Shown here: in pieces, positions 8,843 to 16,867 of the stretch | Position numbering within the stretch: the stretch's first letter is position 1 | How the letters are laid out: each line of letters opens with the position of its first letter | NCBI GenBank assembly: GCA_038243605.1 | Contig: JBBSQX010000010.1 | Location: 31,529 to 95,528, forward strand | Length of the DNA stretch: 64,000 bases | Direction: 5' to 3' | From: Terrimesophilobacter sp038243605 | GTDB taxonomy: Bacteria > Actinomycetota > Actinomycetes > Actinomycetales > Microbacteriaceae | The notes under the pieces: model-generated | What the model was told of the DNA's origin: nothing | Databases searched by the model: none | What the model saw: only the letters and a program-made list of their open reading frames with translations | Translations under genes and position numbers: made by a program

Positions 8843-9099
8843 CCGCACTCTGATAACAAAACGGCAACAAAAAGTGCGATAAATCGCCCGATCTTATGGG
8901 CGCAATACGGCCTCTGATCAGCGTTTTTTATAGCATAACTTTGTGGATTATCTCTCAAAGCGAGTTCGCGTCAACCTTGCTACCGTTGAATAAGCAAGTT
9001 TAGACCGCGCCCGTGTGGCGTTTTCCGTGCAAACGAGAAGCCACACGATCGTATGGTTAGTGCGATGAAGATGGGTCCCATGACCGCTTCAGTCCTGGC
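8843..9099 (+). other. AT-rich intergenic leader upstream of the proV operon
   Basis: No gene is supported here. The stretch is more AT-rich than its surroundings (for example GCGTTTTTTATAGCAT near 8923). Possible structures are TTGCT/AGCAA around 8979-8999 and GTGTGGC/GCCACAC around 9013-9046, plus GGTC/GACC at about 9074-9085. Together with the terminator at 9100 they could form a regulated 5' leader. I find no match to the ydaO (c-di-AMP) or other riboswitch consensus I know. The promoter could not be fixed. Confidence 0.4.
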
Positions 9100-9140
9100 C
9101 GGCCACTGGAGGCAACCCTTCGGTGGCCGTTGATTTTTTT
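9100..9140 (+). terminator. Very strong intrinsic terminator / attenuator before proV
   Basis: A 13-bp stem (arms 9100-9112 and 9117-9129, two G-U pairs) closes a CAAC loop and is followed by TTGA and seven T (9134-9140). It ends 77 nt before the proV start and 258 nt after ndk. It is either a late terminator of the ndk operon or an attenuator in the proV leader. The distance from ndk and the structured leader favour attenuation, but a promoter between 9141 and 9217 would undo that reading. Confidence 0.8.
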
Positions 9141-9217
9141 GGGGCACTCGACACTCACCCGGACGTGACCGAAACCACCCTGCGCGCCAGATATTGCGGC
9201 GGGGTGCGGAGGCAACT

Positions 9218-10546
9218 GTGACATCATCCGGCATCATCGCTGTCAAAGCGCACAAACTTTACAAGGTCTTTGGCCGCCGGTCCCACGAAGCTGTGCGTGC
9301 GCTCGAAGGAGGCGCCAGCAGGAGCGAGGTTGAGAATCTCGGCACCGCAGCGGTGATCGACGCAAGCTTCGAGGTAAAGGCGGGCGAGATTTTCGTCGTC
9401 ATGGGCCTGAGCGGTTCCGGCAAATCCACTCTCATTCGCATGCTCAATGGGCTTCTCGAGCCAACTTCTGGCACCGTCACTATAGGCTCTAGCGACATTT
9501 CAGGGATCCCGGCGAAGGAACTCCGCGAAGTGCGCCGCGGTAAGGTCTCCATGGTCTTTCAGCACTTTGCGCTCCTGCCGCACCGCACGGTGCTCGACAA
9601 CGCTGCCTATGCCCTTGAGGTGCAGGGGGTGCCGAAGCAAGAACGTGAGGAACGCGCCCTCCGCGTCATCGAGACCGTTGGTCTTGGTGGTTGGGGCGAC
9701 AAGCTTCCCGATGAACTCTCCGGCGGCATGAAGCAACGAGTGGGGCTCGCACGAGCTCTCGCGGCAGAGACAGACATCCTGCTCATGGATGAAGCATTCT
9801 CCGCGCTTGACCCGCTGATTAGACGCGAGATGCAGGAGCAACTCATTGAACTGCACGCAGATCTCGGCAAGACCATCATCTTTATTACGCACGACTTGAA
9901 TGAAGCGATGTTCCTCGGTGACCGCATTGCCGTCATGCGCGACGGTCGTATCGTGCAGGTGGGAACCCCCGAAGACATCCTTACCGACCCAGCAAACGAC
10001 TACGTGGCCCAGTTCGTTCAAGATGTCGACCGTGCGCGGGTACTTACCGCGTCCAGCGCCATGGAGCCGGCTCGATCAGTTGTCTCCCACACCGCCGGTC
10101 CTCGTGCTGCGTTACGCGACATGCGCGATCTTCAAACGTCGGCAGCTTTCGTCGTCGGCCGAGGTCGAAAACTCATCGGTGTTGTTCGCGATCAGGATGT
10201 GATGCGGCTCGTCAAGAGCAAAATAACTGAGCTTGAGTCCGCCATCGAAACAGAGGTCGCGACAGTGACGCAAGATGTCGCGCTTGCCGACCTCTATGAG
10301 GTAGCGGTGGAGAACGACATGCCGATTGCTGTCGTTGATAAAGAGAACCGCTTGCTCGGCGTGATCCCACGAGTGACGTTGCTAGCCTCGCTCGGCAACA
10401 TCGACACAAACAACGGTGAACCAAACCCGATGGAGCCGCCTCCCACTATTCCCATGAACATCATCACAGAGACCCTTCGTGCCTCTGCGCCAGATGGGGC
10501 AGAGGAGCTAGCCGAACCCGTGGCAGTGACGGAAGGGGCTAGATAA
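9218..10546 (+). CDS. proV: Glycine betaine/proline ABC transporter ATP-binding protein (ProV/OpuAA type)
   Basis: The 442-aa ATPase energises osmoprotectant import. Walker A is GLSGSGKST (about residues 63-71), the signature LSGGMKQRVGLARAL (about 167), and Walker B ILLMDEAFSALD (about 187). The C-terminal 170 residues hold two CBS-type repeats, which in OpuA/ProV sense ionic strength or c-di-AMP. An N-terminal segment before Walker A carries the family insert (HEAVRALEGGASRSEV). The GTG at 9218 has GGAGG 5 nt upstream and fits the family start. Its TAA shares one base with the permease ATG. Confidence 0.95.
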   Translation: MTSSGIIAVKAHKLYKVFGRRSHEAVRALEGGASRSEVENLGTAAVIDASFEVKAGEIFVVMGLSGSGKSTLIRMLNGLLEPTSGTVTIGSSDISGIPAKELREVRRGKVSMVFQHFALLPHRTVLDNAAYALEVQGVPKQEREERALRVIETVGLGGWGDKLPDELSGGMKQRVGLARALAAETDILLMDEAFSALDPLIRREMQEQLIELHADLGKTIIFITHDLNEAMFLGDRIAVMRDGRIVQVGTPEDILTDPANDYVAQFVQDVDRARVLTASSAMEPARSVVSHTAGPRAALRDMRDLQTSAAFVVGRGRKLIGVVRDQDVMRLVKSKITELESAIETEVATVTQDVALADLYEVAVENDMPIAVVDKENRLLGVIPRVTLLASLGNIDTNNGEPNPMEPPPTIPMNIITETLRASAPDGAEELAEPVAVTEGAR

Positions 10547-11484
10547 TGTTCAATCTCTTCGATTTCAGACTTCCACTTGGTGTGTGGGTCAAGGACTTTG
10601 TTGACTTCATCACCGAGTACTTTTCGATCATTTTTGATGTCATCAAAAGCATATTCAAGGTCTTCTACGACTCTGTGAACTGGGTCGTCGCGTCGCCACC
10701 GTTCTGGGTGATGATCATTCTCATTGTCGCTCTCTCGGTCTATGCGCGCGGCTGGAAATTTGGTGTTGGCGTAACCGCTGGGCTCCTACTCATCCAGTTC
10801 GTCAACCAGTGGGACAACGCGATGGACACGCTCGCCTTAATACTTGTGGCAGCCTTCATCGCGGTGGCGATCAGTATCCCGCTCGGTATATGGGCGGCAA
10901 GGTCTTCTATGGTCTCGTCGATTGTGAGGCCCGTGCTCGACTTTTTGCAGACGATGCCGGCATTCGTGTACCTGATTCCCGCCATCATGCTGTTTCGCGT
11001 TGGCGCAGTGCCTGGCATTGTGGCGACGATCGTTTTCGCGATGGCACCTGGAGTGCGTCTTACTGAGCTGGGTATCAGAGGGGTGGATAAAGAGGTCGTT
11101 GAGGCTGGCCACGCATTCGGTGCTTCGCCGGGTCGCATCCTGCGTCAAATCCAGCTCCCGCTCGCTATGCCCAGCATCATGGCTGGGGTGAACCAGGTCA
11201 TTATGCTCTCGCTCTCGATGGTCGTTATCGCAGGCATGGTCGGTGCTCCCGGGCTCGGTAAACCGATTGTTCAGTCGCTACAGACCATCAACGTCGGGCT
11301 CGGGTTCGAGGCTGGACTTGCCGTAGTGATACTTGCGATCGTGCTTGATCGGTTGACCGCAACGCTGGGAACCGGTCGCTCCGCACGAACGAGCCGAATA
11401 GCAAAGAAACCCTCTGCGGCAGATTTTGCCGCGGACTCAATCTCGGCCGACGCTACGTCGGTTGACACAGTGCCCGTCAGGTAA
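10546..11484 (+). CDS. proW: Glycine betaine/proline ABC transporter permease (ProW type)
   Basis: The 312-aa membrane protein has an amphipathic N-terminal region (residues 1-50), a helix pair, then the permease domain. The coupling EAA motif reads VEAGHAFGASPGRILRQIQL (about residue 185-204) followed by PLAMP. It forms the membrane channel with ProV and receives substrate from the lipoprotein encoded next. The start overlaps the proV stop by one base. The last 40 residues are a Ser/Ala-rich tail without clear function. Confidence 0.94.
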   Translation: MFNLFDFRLPLGVWVKDFVDFITEYFSIIFDVIKSIFKVFYDSVNWVVASPPFWVMIILIVALSVYARGWKFGVGVTAGLLLIQFVNQWDNAMDTLALILVAAFIAVAISIPLGIWAARSSMVSSIVRPVLDFLQTMPAFVYLIPAIMLFRVGAVPGIVATIVFAMAPGVRLTELGIRGVDKEVVEAGHAFGASPGRILRQIQLPLAMPSIMAGVNQVIMLSLSMVVIAGMVGAPGLGKPIVQSLQTINVGLGFEAGLAVVILAIVLDRLTATLGTGRSARTSRIAKKPSAADFAADSISADATSVDTVPVR

Positions 11485-11529
11485 ATGGCTCTCGCCGTTT
11501 ACTGCGACGTGGTGCATCACCGCCAATCA

Positions 11530-11547
11530 CCCCCACACAGCAGGGGG
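11530..11547 (+). other. Hairpin in the proW-proX gap
   Basis: CCCCC (11530-11534) and GGGGG (11543-11547) enclose ACACAGCA, directly upstream of the Shine-Dalgarno AAAGGAAGAAG. Hairpins here often protect the 3' fragment and raise the amount of binding protein relative to permease; that role is inference. Confidence 0.4.
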
Positions 11548-11565
11548 CCGAAAGGAAGAAGAAAT

Positions 11566-12474
11566 ATGAAGAAGAAACTATTGGCAGCTATTGCCATTGG
11601 TGCCGTTGCGACGCTGGGCCTTGGCGCCTGCGCGGCAGACACCGGGAGCGGCACCGACAGCGGTGCCACGGCTCCGTCCGGCGACAAGATGGACCTGACC
11701 GTTGGTGTGTTCAACGGATGGCCGGAGGGCGAGGCTGCCTCGATCCTCTGGAAGCTCGTTCTCGAAGAGAAGGGCTATAACGTCAAGCTCGAGTACGCCG
11801 ATGCAGGCCCCGTATTTGCCGGCATTGCCGGTGGAGACTACGACGTAGCGTTCGACGGCTGGCTGCCGTTGACTCACGCGGATTACATGAAGGAGTACGG
11901 CGCGGACCTCACCGACCTCGGATCGTGGAACGATGAGGCAGTTCTCACGATTGCCGTCAACGAGGATTCCCCGATCACCTCACTCGATGAGCTCGCCGCG
12001 AATGCGGATAAGTTCGGCAACCGGATTGTTGGAATTGAGCCGGGTGCAGGCCTGACCAAGGCAACGCAAGAGAAGGTTATCCCCGGTTACGGACCGGAAG
12101 GTATGGACTTCATCACATCGTCCACACCCGCCATGCTCGCCGAGTTGACCACAGCTCTCGACAAGAACGAGAACATTGCCGTGACGCTCTGGCGTCCGCA
12201 CTGGGCGTACGACGAGTTCCCCATTCGCGACCTGAAGGACCCGAAGGGCACTTTGGGCGACGCTGAGTCGATCCACTCGATCGGCCAGAAGAACTTCGCG
12301 ACGGACTACCCGGCACTCACGGGGTGGATCAAGAATTTCAAGATGGATTCTGAACTGCTCTTCTCCTTGGAGAACGTGCTGTACAACAGTGGTGCTGACG
12401 CGAGCGACTACGAGTCAATTGTCGCCGACTGGATGGCAGACAACCAGGATTACGTGGTCAGCTTGACTAAGTAA
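11566..12474 (+). CDS. proX: Glycine betaine-binding lipoprotein (ProX/OpuAC type)
   Basis: The 302-aa extracytoplasmic binding protein has a lipoprotein signal peptide ending in the lipobox LGAC with the modified Cys at residue 22. The mature part matches the OpuAC fold (DLTVGVFNGWPEGEAASILW, then DVAFDGWLPLTHADYMKEYG). Trp-rich spots such as VTLWRPHWAYDEF would form the aromatic cage for a quaternary amine. The frame is open to 11485, but the ATG at 11566 with AAAGGAAGAAG and the signal peptide fix the start. It completes the proVWX operon. Confidence 0.95.
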   Translation: MKKKLLAAIAIGAVATLGLGACAADTGSGTDSGATAPSGDKMDLTVGVFNGWPEGEAASILWKLVLEEKGYNVKLEYADAGPVFAGIAGGDYDVAFDGWLPLTHADYMKEYGADLTDLGSWNDEAVLTIAVNEDSPITSLDELAANADKFGNRIVGIEPGAGLTKATQEKVIPGYGPEGMDFITSSTPAMLAELTTALDKNENIAVTLWRPHWAYDEFPIRDLKDPKGTLGDAESIHSIGQKNFATDYPALTGWIKNFKMDSELLFSLENVLYNSGADASDYESIVADWMADNQDYVVSLTK

Positions 12475-12490
12475 CAACTCAGCAAACTGG

Positions 12491-12520
12491 GGGCGGTCAC
12501 CGTGAGGTGGCCGCCCTTTC
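12491..12520 (+). terminator. Intrinsic terminator after proX
   Basis: GGGCGGTCACC (12491-12501) pairs with GGTGGCCGCCC (12506-12516) through one G-T wobble, loop GTGA, then TTTC. It lies 16 nt after the proX stop. Confidence 0.75.
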
Positions 12521-12812
12521 TGCGTGCTCGGCGACGTGCGGGCATTTCGTGCAGAAATAAAGTCGAGCTGAAGAAGCTTGGATTGCCGGTAAGGCGTGCG
12601 ATAATGGCAACAGTTGTCCGGGCCGCGCCTGGATCAACCAGATTAAGCTTCCCGGTCTCTGAACCGGGCACTGCGATTCGCGTGACGAATTGCAACAGAA
12701 AGCGTGTGAACGCAAAGGATTAGCGGTGAATGGCCAGGGGTCGTTTACTGCACGATAATTTCCCGGCGGGGTGGCGCGGTTTCCCGCACCGGGCACTAGG
12801 AGTGCACCAGCG
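12521..12812 (+). other. Non-coding leader upstream of rne
   Basis: No gene is supported. It contains a perfect hairpin CCCGGT-CTCTGA-ACCGGG (12651-12668) and a further GC-rich stretch at 12771-12795. The 10-mer ACCGGGCACT occurs twice (12663-12672 and 12788-12797), the second copy just before the ribosome-binding AGGAG (12798-12802). RNase E/G genes are known to be autoregulated through their own 5' UTR in other bacteria. A similar role here is inference. Confidence 0.4.
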
Positions 12813-15176
12813 ATGGTGGAGAAAAACGAAAACAAAGTAAAGAAGTCACGTCTCTTTGGCGGGCGCAGGTCCAAAAACTCGGTGTCGGTTGCTGAAGTTG
12901 TAGCGGCTGAACGGCCAGCGACTGAGATTCCAGCGACTGAGATTCCAGCGGCTGAGGTCGAAGCGGTGCCAGCTGCTGAGACGCCTGCTGCTGTGGTGCC
13001 GGTTGTCGAGAAGGCCACCGCTGAAGCTCCGGCATCCGCTCGCCGCGGTGGCGCGAAGAAGACCGAATCCCCTGCAGCGAAGGTGGCCACCATGCCACCG
13101 CTGCGCTCGGTATCGGCACTTGCCCCACTGTTTCAAGCTCCAGATTTGCCGCCCATGCCCGAGCGGTCGGCGTCAGAGAGCGACGAAGAGTCGACAACAA
13201 TTCGTCGCCGCGCGCGTCGTCGCTCAGGCGAAGAGGGCGACGCCGATGCGAACCAGCCCAACACTGTGGTCAAGGTTCGCCAGCCGCGGCAGCAGCCAGC
13301 ACCGAGCAATGAGCCGCAACGGGTCAAGGGCTCGACGCGACTTGAAGCGAAAAAGCAGCGCCGTCGCGATGGGCGAGATGCTGGTCGCCGCAGGCCGGTC
13401 ATCACGGAGGCCGAATTCTTGGCGAGGCGCGAAAGCGTTGACAGGTCGATGGTGGTGCGCTCGAAGGATGATCGCATTCAGATCGGTGTCCTCGAAGACA
13501 GCGTGCTTGTTGAGCATTATGTGGCGAAGGCGCAAGAAGCCTCCCTCATCGGAAACGTGTACCTCGGTCGTGTGCAAAACGTGCTGCCAAGCATGGAGGC
13601 TGCCTTTGTCGACATCGGGCGCGGCCGAAATGCTGTGCTCTATTCCGGCGAGGTTGACTGGGATGCCGCTGCAGAGAATTCTGCGGATGGCAAGCAGCAG
13701 GCGCGCAGGATCGAACTGGCGTTGAAGCCTGGTGACAAGGTTCTCGTTCAGGTCACCAAAGATCCCGTCGGGCACAAGGGTGCCCGTTTGACGAGCCAGG
13801 TTTCACTACCAGGTCGCTACCTCGTTTACGTGCCGAATGGTTCGATGAATGGAATCTCTCGCAAGCTTCCTGACACAGAACGTTCACGCCTCAAGAAGAT
13901 TCTGAAAGAGGTTCTTCCCGATAACGTCGGTGTCATTGTGCGCACGGCGGCAGAGGGCGCTACAGAAGAGCAGTTGACTCTTGACGTCAATCGTCTCACC
14001 GCGCAGTGGTCAGAGATCAGTTCTATCGTAGAGAATTCACCTGCGCCGGCTCTCTTGCACAGCGAGCCTGATTTGCTCGTGAAGATTGTGCGCGATGTCT
14101 TCAATGAAGACTTCCAGAAGCTTGTAGTTTCGGGCGACGACGCTATGGCGACCATTCAGGCATATTTGAGTGCTGTCGCACCCGACCTCGCTGACCGCGT
14201 GGAGCGCTACGACGGCACGACGGATGCCTTCGATGAGTACCGCATTTCGGAGCAGATTGAGAAAGCGCTCGACCGCAAGGTGTGGCTCCCTTCGGGGGGT
14301 TCGCTTGTTATCGACCGCACTGAAGCGATGACGGTGGTGGACGTCAACACCGGCAAGTTTGTTGGTTCGGGCGGAAATCTCGAAGAGACGGTCACGAAGA
14401 ACAACGTAGAAGCGGCCGAGGAGATCGTGCGCCAACTGAGGTTGCGCGATATCGGCGGCATTATTGTTGTCGACTTTATTGACATGGTGCTCGAATCAAA
14501 CCGCGACCTTGTTCTTCGTCGACTCGTCGAATGCCTCAGCCGTGACCGCACGAAGCACCAGGTTGCCGAGGTGACGTCGCTGGGTCTCGTGCAGATGACG
14601 AGAAAGAAACTCGGACTCGGGTTGCTCGAATCTTTCAGCGAGTCGTGCGAGGCGTGTGCTGGTCGTGGAGTTGTCATTCACCACGACCCGGTAACTAAGC
14701 ATCGTCAGTCCCCGCAGCCTGAGCCCAAGCGCAATCGTGGCAAGGGTAACCAACAGCAGACACCCAAGACGGCAAACGGTGGTACTCACGCGATCACGGA
14801 AGACGTTAAGAATGCTCTTGCCCAGATCGCCGCGAGCACGATCGCTCCGGTCATTGAGCTAGGCGATCAGACTCTTCCCGTCGCTGACAATGAACTGGAT
14901 GCTCAGAGTTCCACAAAGGCAGCTCAAAAGCAGACGCAGCCGCCGAAGCAGGTGCCAGTGGAATCCGTTCCTGCGGAGGAAGCACCCGTTGAGATTCTCA
15001 ACATCCCGGTTCCAAAATCCACTCGTGCTCCACGGAGTGTGAGTGCCAAGGAGGCAGAGAAGCTTCTGGATTCGGTGTTGGAGTCACTCCCTGCTCCCGA
15101 GAAAGCGGGCGGCACTCGCACCCGTACGTCGCGCCGCGCGTCAACTGCGGGGCAAACGGTGGATCCCACCGCGTAG
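12813..15176 (+). CDS. rne: Ribonuclease E/G family protein
   Basis: The 787-aa endoribonuclease is for mRNA decay and rRNA processing. A disordered N-terminal extension of about 210 residues (Ala/Glu-rich, then Arg-rich) precedes the S1 domain (VGVLEDSVL... to about residue 310). The catalytic core carries VVDVNTGKFVG (about residue 508) and IIVVDFIDM (about residue 550), supplying the two Mg-binding Asp. The Zn-link CEACAGRG is at about 612. A C-terminal tail of about 160 residues is rich in Gln/Pro/Ala. The ATG at 12813 follows AGGAG. The last 36 nt overlap the end of the convergent DUF4031 gene. Confidence 0.95.
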   Translation: MVEKNENKVKKSRLFGGRRSKNSVSVAEVVAAERPATEIPATEIPAAEVEAVPAAETPAAVVPVVEKATAEAPASARRGGAKKTESPAAKVATMPPLRSVSALAPLFQAPDLPPMPERSASESDEESTTIRRRARRRSGEEGDADANQPNTVVKVRQPRQQPAPSNEPQRVKGSTRLEAKKQRRRDGRDAGRRRPVITEAEFLARRESVDRSMVVRSKDDRIQIGVLEDSVLVEHYVAKAQEASLIGNVYLGRVQNVLPSMEAAFVDIGRGRNAVLYSGEVDWDAAAENSADGKQQARRIELALKPGDKVLVQVTKDPVGHKGARLTSQVSLPGRYLVYVPNGSMNGISRKLPDTERSRLKKILKEVLPDNVGVIVRTAAEGATEEQLTLDVNRLTAQWSEISSIVENSPAPALLHSEPDLLVKIVRDVFNEDFQKLVVSGDDAMATIQAYLSAVAPDLADRVERYDGTTDAFDEYRISEQIEKALDRKVWLPSGGSLVIDRTEAMTVVDVNTGKFVGSGGNLEETVTKNNVEAAEEIVRQLRLRDIGGIIVVDFIDMVLESNRDLVLRRLVECLSRDRTKHQVAEVTSLGLVQMTRKKLGLGLLESFSESCEACAGRGVVIHHDPVTKHRQSPQPEPKRNRGKGNQQQTPKTANGGTHAITEDVKNALAQIAASTIAPVIELGDQTLPVADNELDAQSSTKAAQKQTQPPKQVPVESVPAEEAPVEILNIPVPKSTRAPRSVSAKEAEKLLDSVLESLPAPEKAGGTRTRTSRRASTAGQTVDPTA

Positions 15177-15443
15177 TCCGCGTCGTTCGCGTTGAGATAC
15201 CCGCAGTCCGCTCGCCTGGAGTCTTTTTACGAGCTCGCGATTGCTGACGGGGGCCGCTCCTGCCGCGATGAGTTCGTCGCACCTGTGTGCGGGAACATCG
15301 TAGTGATCCAGATCAAACGAGCGTTCAGGGAGCCCAGCTGCTCGAGCAAAATCGTGGAGCTCGTCGAGGGAGGTATCACTGACGAGATGCGCCCAGAGCG
15401 TTCCGTGGGCTGGCCAGAGCGGCTTGTCGAGAAGAACGGTCAT
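15141..15443 (-). CDS. DUF4031 family protein
   Basis: The 100-aa protein begins MTVLLDKPLWPAHGTLWAHL and contains DLDHYDVPAHRCDELIAAGA, both characteristic of the DUF4031 family. It has no signal peptide or membrane helix. The family is small, cytosolic, of unknown function and common in actinobacteria. The gene is convergent with rne and their 3' ends overlap by 36 bp. The ATG lies 7 nt after a TAGACT box and has no Shine-Dalgarno, so the mRNA is probably leaderless. Confidence 0.88.
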   Translation of the reverse strand: MTVLLDKPLWPAHGTLWAHLVSDTSLDELHDFARAAGLPERSFDLDHYDVPAHRCDELIAAGAAPVSNRELVKRLQASGLRVSQRERRGLRGGIHRLPRS

Positions 15444-15450
15444 GCCTAAA

Positions 15451-15456
15451 AGTCTA
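15451..15456 (-). promoter_or_regulatory. -10 box of a leaderless promoter (DUF4031 gene)
   Basis: TAGACT on the minus strand (15456-15451) ends 7 nt before the ATG at 15443. No clear -35 is visible. Confidence 0.5.
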
Positions 15457-15500
15457 GGGATGTATCCTTAGCGTGACGCTAGCCAGAGCGAGGGATTTCC

Positions 15501-16082
15501 GTGAAGCGCACCTTTGAAAGCCTTTCAGGGAACAGGCGTCGGGTGGCAGCTACGCTGGCGGTGTCAATCGTCATTGGCGTTCAGGTTGCTCAACGCACGA
15601 TCAGTCTCCTCCTTGACCTCAGCATCTATTTCGCTCAGAGAAGTGCCATGGATTCGATGCCGTCATTCTTTTCGCAATATTTTTTGGTGATGGCTCTGGG
15701 AATTGCCATGTTTGCCCTGGGGTTCTTTCTGTGCCTGTGGTTACTTGCACCCATTGGGGCAGAGTTGCGGCTTCTTGCTGTTCTCGGTCGTTCGCTTCTC
15801 GCTACAGGGGGCGGAACCGCAGTTCTCTTTGTCTCCAGTCTTCTCGGGGCGCTGCTTTCGGGTTTCGATGAGTCTGCTGGGCTGGTCTTTGGCTGGGCAT
15901 ACGGGGCATTGGCGACGGCAACGTCGAACATCGGATGGGCTGTTTCCCAAGCGGTGTATACCGCGCTCAGTACTGCTATCTCCGTGGCGCCGCTCGCCGT
16001 TTTGGCAGGTGTTCTGGTCTGGTTGTGGCTGCGAGCCCACCCTGTCAGTCCCGACGCAGCGAGCGATACAGGCAAGGTTTGA
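15501..16082 (+). CDS. Unrecognised four-helix membrane protein
   Basis: The 193-aa protein begins MKRTFESLSGNRRRVAATLA and has about four hydrophobic segments (residues about 14-40, 55-80, 88-115, 150-178). GCGAGGGA precedes the GTG start, and TATCCT (15463-15468) may be the -10. It lies just upstream of rplU; the rplU -35 box overlaps its stop codon. I recognise no family. A transporter accessory or envelope role cannot be decided. Confidence 0.7.
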   Translation: MKRTFESLSGNRRRVAATLAVSIVIGVQVAQRTISLLLDLSIYFAQRSAMDSMPSFFSQYFLVMALGIAMFALGFFLCLWLLAPIGAELRLLAVLGRSLLATGGGTAVLFVSSLLGALLSGFDESAGLVFGWAYGALATATSNIGWAVSQAVYTALSTAISVAPLAVLAGVLVWLWLRAHPVSPDAASDTGKV

Positions 16083-16108
16083 CCGGGCCCCGAATTATCC
16101 GGTAGTAT
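16079..16108 (+). promoter_or_regulatory. Promoter of rplU-rpmA
   Basis: TTGACC (16079-16084), an 18-bp spacer and TAGTAT (16103-16108) form a strong vegetative promoter. The start near 16115 leaves a leader of about 79 nt before rplU with GTGAGGG at 16181. The -35 overlaps the TGA of the preceding gene. Confidence 0.7.
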
Positions 16109-16193
16109 TGACCTTCGGTGTGTACCGGGCTAAGCCCGCTTTCTACGCCACATGACTTCAATCAAGACAGTCTTTCAACAGTGAGGGTTCCAC

Positions 16194-16502
16194 GTGGTTT
16201 ACGCAATTGTGCGCGCCGGCGGTCGGCAGGAGAAGGTCGAGGTCGGCTCGATCGTCGTTCTCGATCGCATTAAGGCGAACGGAGACGGCAACGTCGAGCT
16301 CGCACCGGTGCTTTACGTCGACGGTGACAAGATCACCCACGACGCGAAGTCGCTGGCGAAGATCACGGTAACTGCCGAGTTCGTGACTGACCTTCGCGGC
16401 CCGAAGATCAACATCCAAAACTACAAGAACAAGACCGGGTACAAGCGTCGCATGGGGCACCGCTCCGAGCTCACCCGCGTCAAGATCACCAGCATCAAGT
16501 AA
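16194..16502 (+). CDS. rplU: 50S ribosomal protein L21
   Basis: The 102-aa protein has VYAIVRAGGRQEKVEVGSIV at its N-terminus and the C-terminal YKNKTGYKRRMGHRSELTRV, the L21 signature that contacts 23S rRNA. It starts with GTG after GTGAGGG. It is co-transcribed with rpmA (13-nt gap), as in nearly all bacteria. Confidence 0.98.
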   Translation: MVYAIVRAGGRQEKVEVGSIVVLDRIKANGDGNVELAPVLYVDGDKITHDAKSLAKITVTAEFVTDLRGPKINIQNYKNKTGYKRRMGHRSELTRVKITSIK

Positions 16503-16515
16503 GGGGCTCGCACTC

Positions 16516-16770
16516 ATGGCACACAAAAAGGGAGCTAGCTCCACCCGCAACGGTCGTGACTCGAACGCTCAGCGCCTCGGCGTGAAGCGCTTCGGCGGAC
16601 AGGTTGTCAGCGCGGGCGAGATCATCGTCCGCCAGCGCGGCACCCACTTCCACCCCGGCGTCAACGTCGGCCGTGGCGGTGACGACACCTTGTTCGCTCT
16701 TGCGGCTGGTGCAGTCGAGTTCGGTGCAAAGGGTGGCCGCAAGGTCATCAACATCGTGACGGGCGAATAG
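16516..16770 (+). CDS. rpmA: 50S ribosomal protein L27
   Basis: The 84-aa protein MAHKKGASSTRNGRDSNAQR has the unprocessed N-terminus that reaches the peptidyl transferase centre. The GTHFHPGVNVGRGGDDTLFA block is typical. There is no N-terminal cleavage extension of the Firmicutes type. It lies between rplU and obgE. Confidence 0.98.
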   Translation: MAHKKGASSTRNGRDSNAQRLGVKRFGGQVVSAGEIIVRQRGTHFHPGVNVGRGGDDTLFALAAGAVEFGAKGGRKVINIVTGE

Positions 16771-16813
16771 CAGCAATTAGGTTCGCAGTATTCACCATCG
16801 CAGTATTTACTAT

Positions 16814-16848
16814 CACCGCGGGCGAGCTTCGGCTCGCCTACGGTGTTT
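16814..16848 (+). terminator. Hairpin between rpmA and obgE
   Basis: GGCGAGC (16821-16827) and GCTCGCC (16832-16838) close a TTCG tetraloop. Outer CACCG (16814-16818) pairs with CGGTG (16841-16845), followed by TTT. It probably reduces read-through from the ribosomal genes into obgE and acts as a partial terminator. Confidence 0.6.
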
Positions 16849-16867
16849 AACGCAGAGGGAGTAACCG

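Noticed and set aside
8843..9217. ydaO (c-di-AMP) riboswitch before proV
   Set aside because: Attractive by function, but the conserved GGGGAAC and CCGAAUCCGUCAGCUAACC-type segments are not present.
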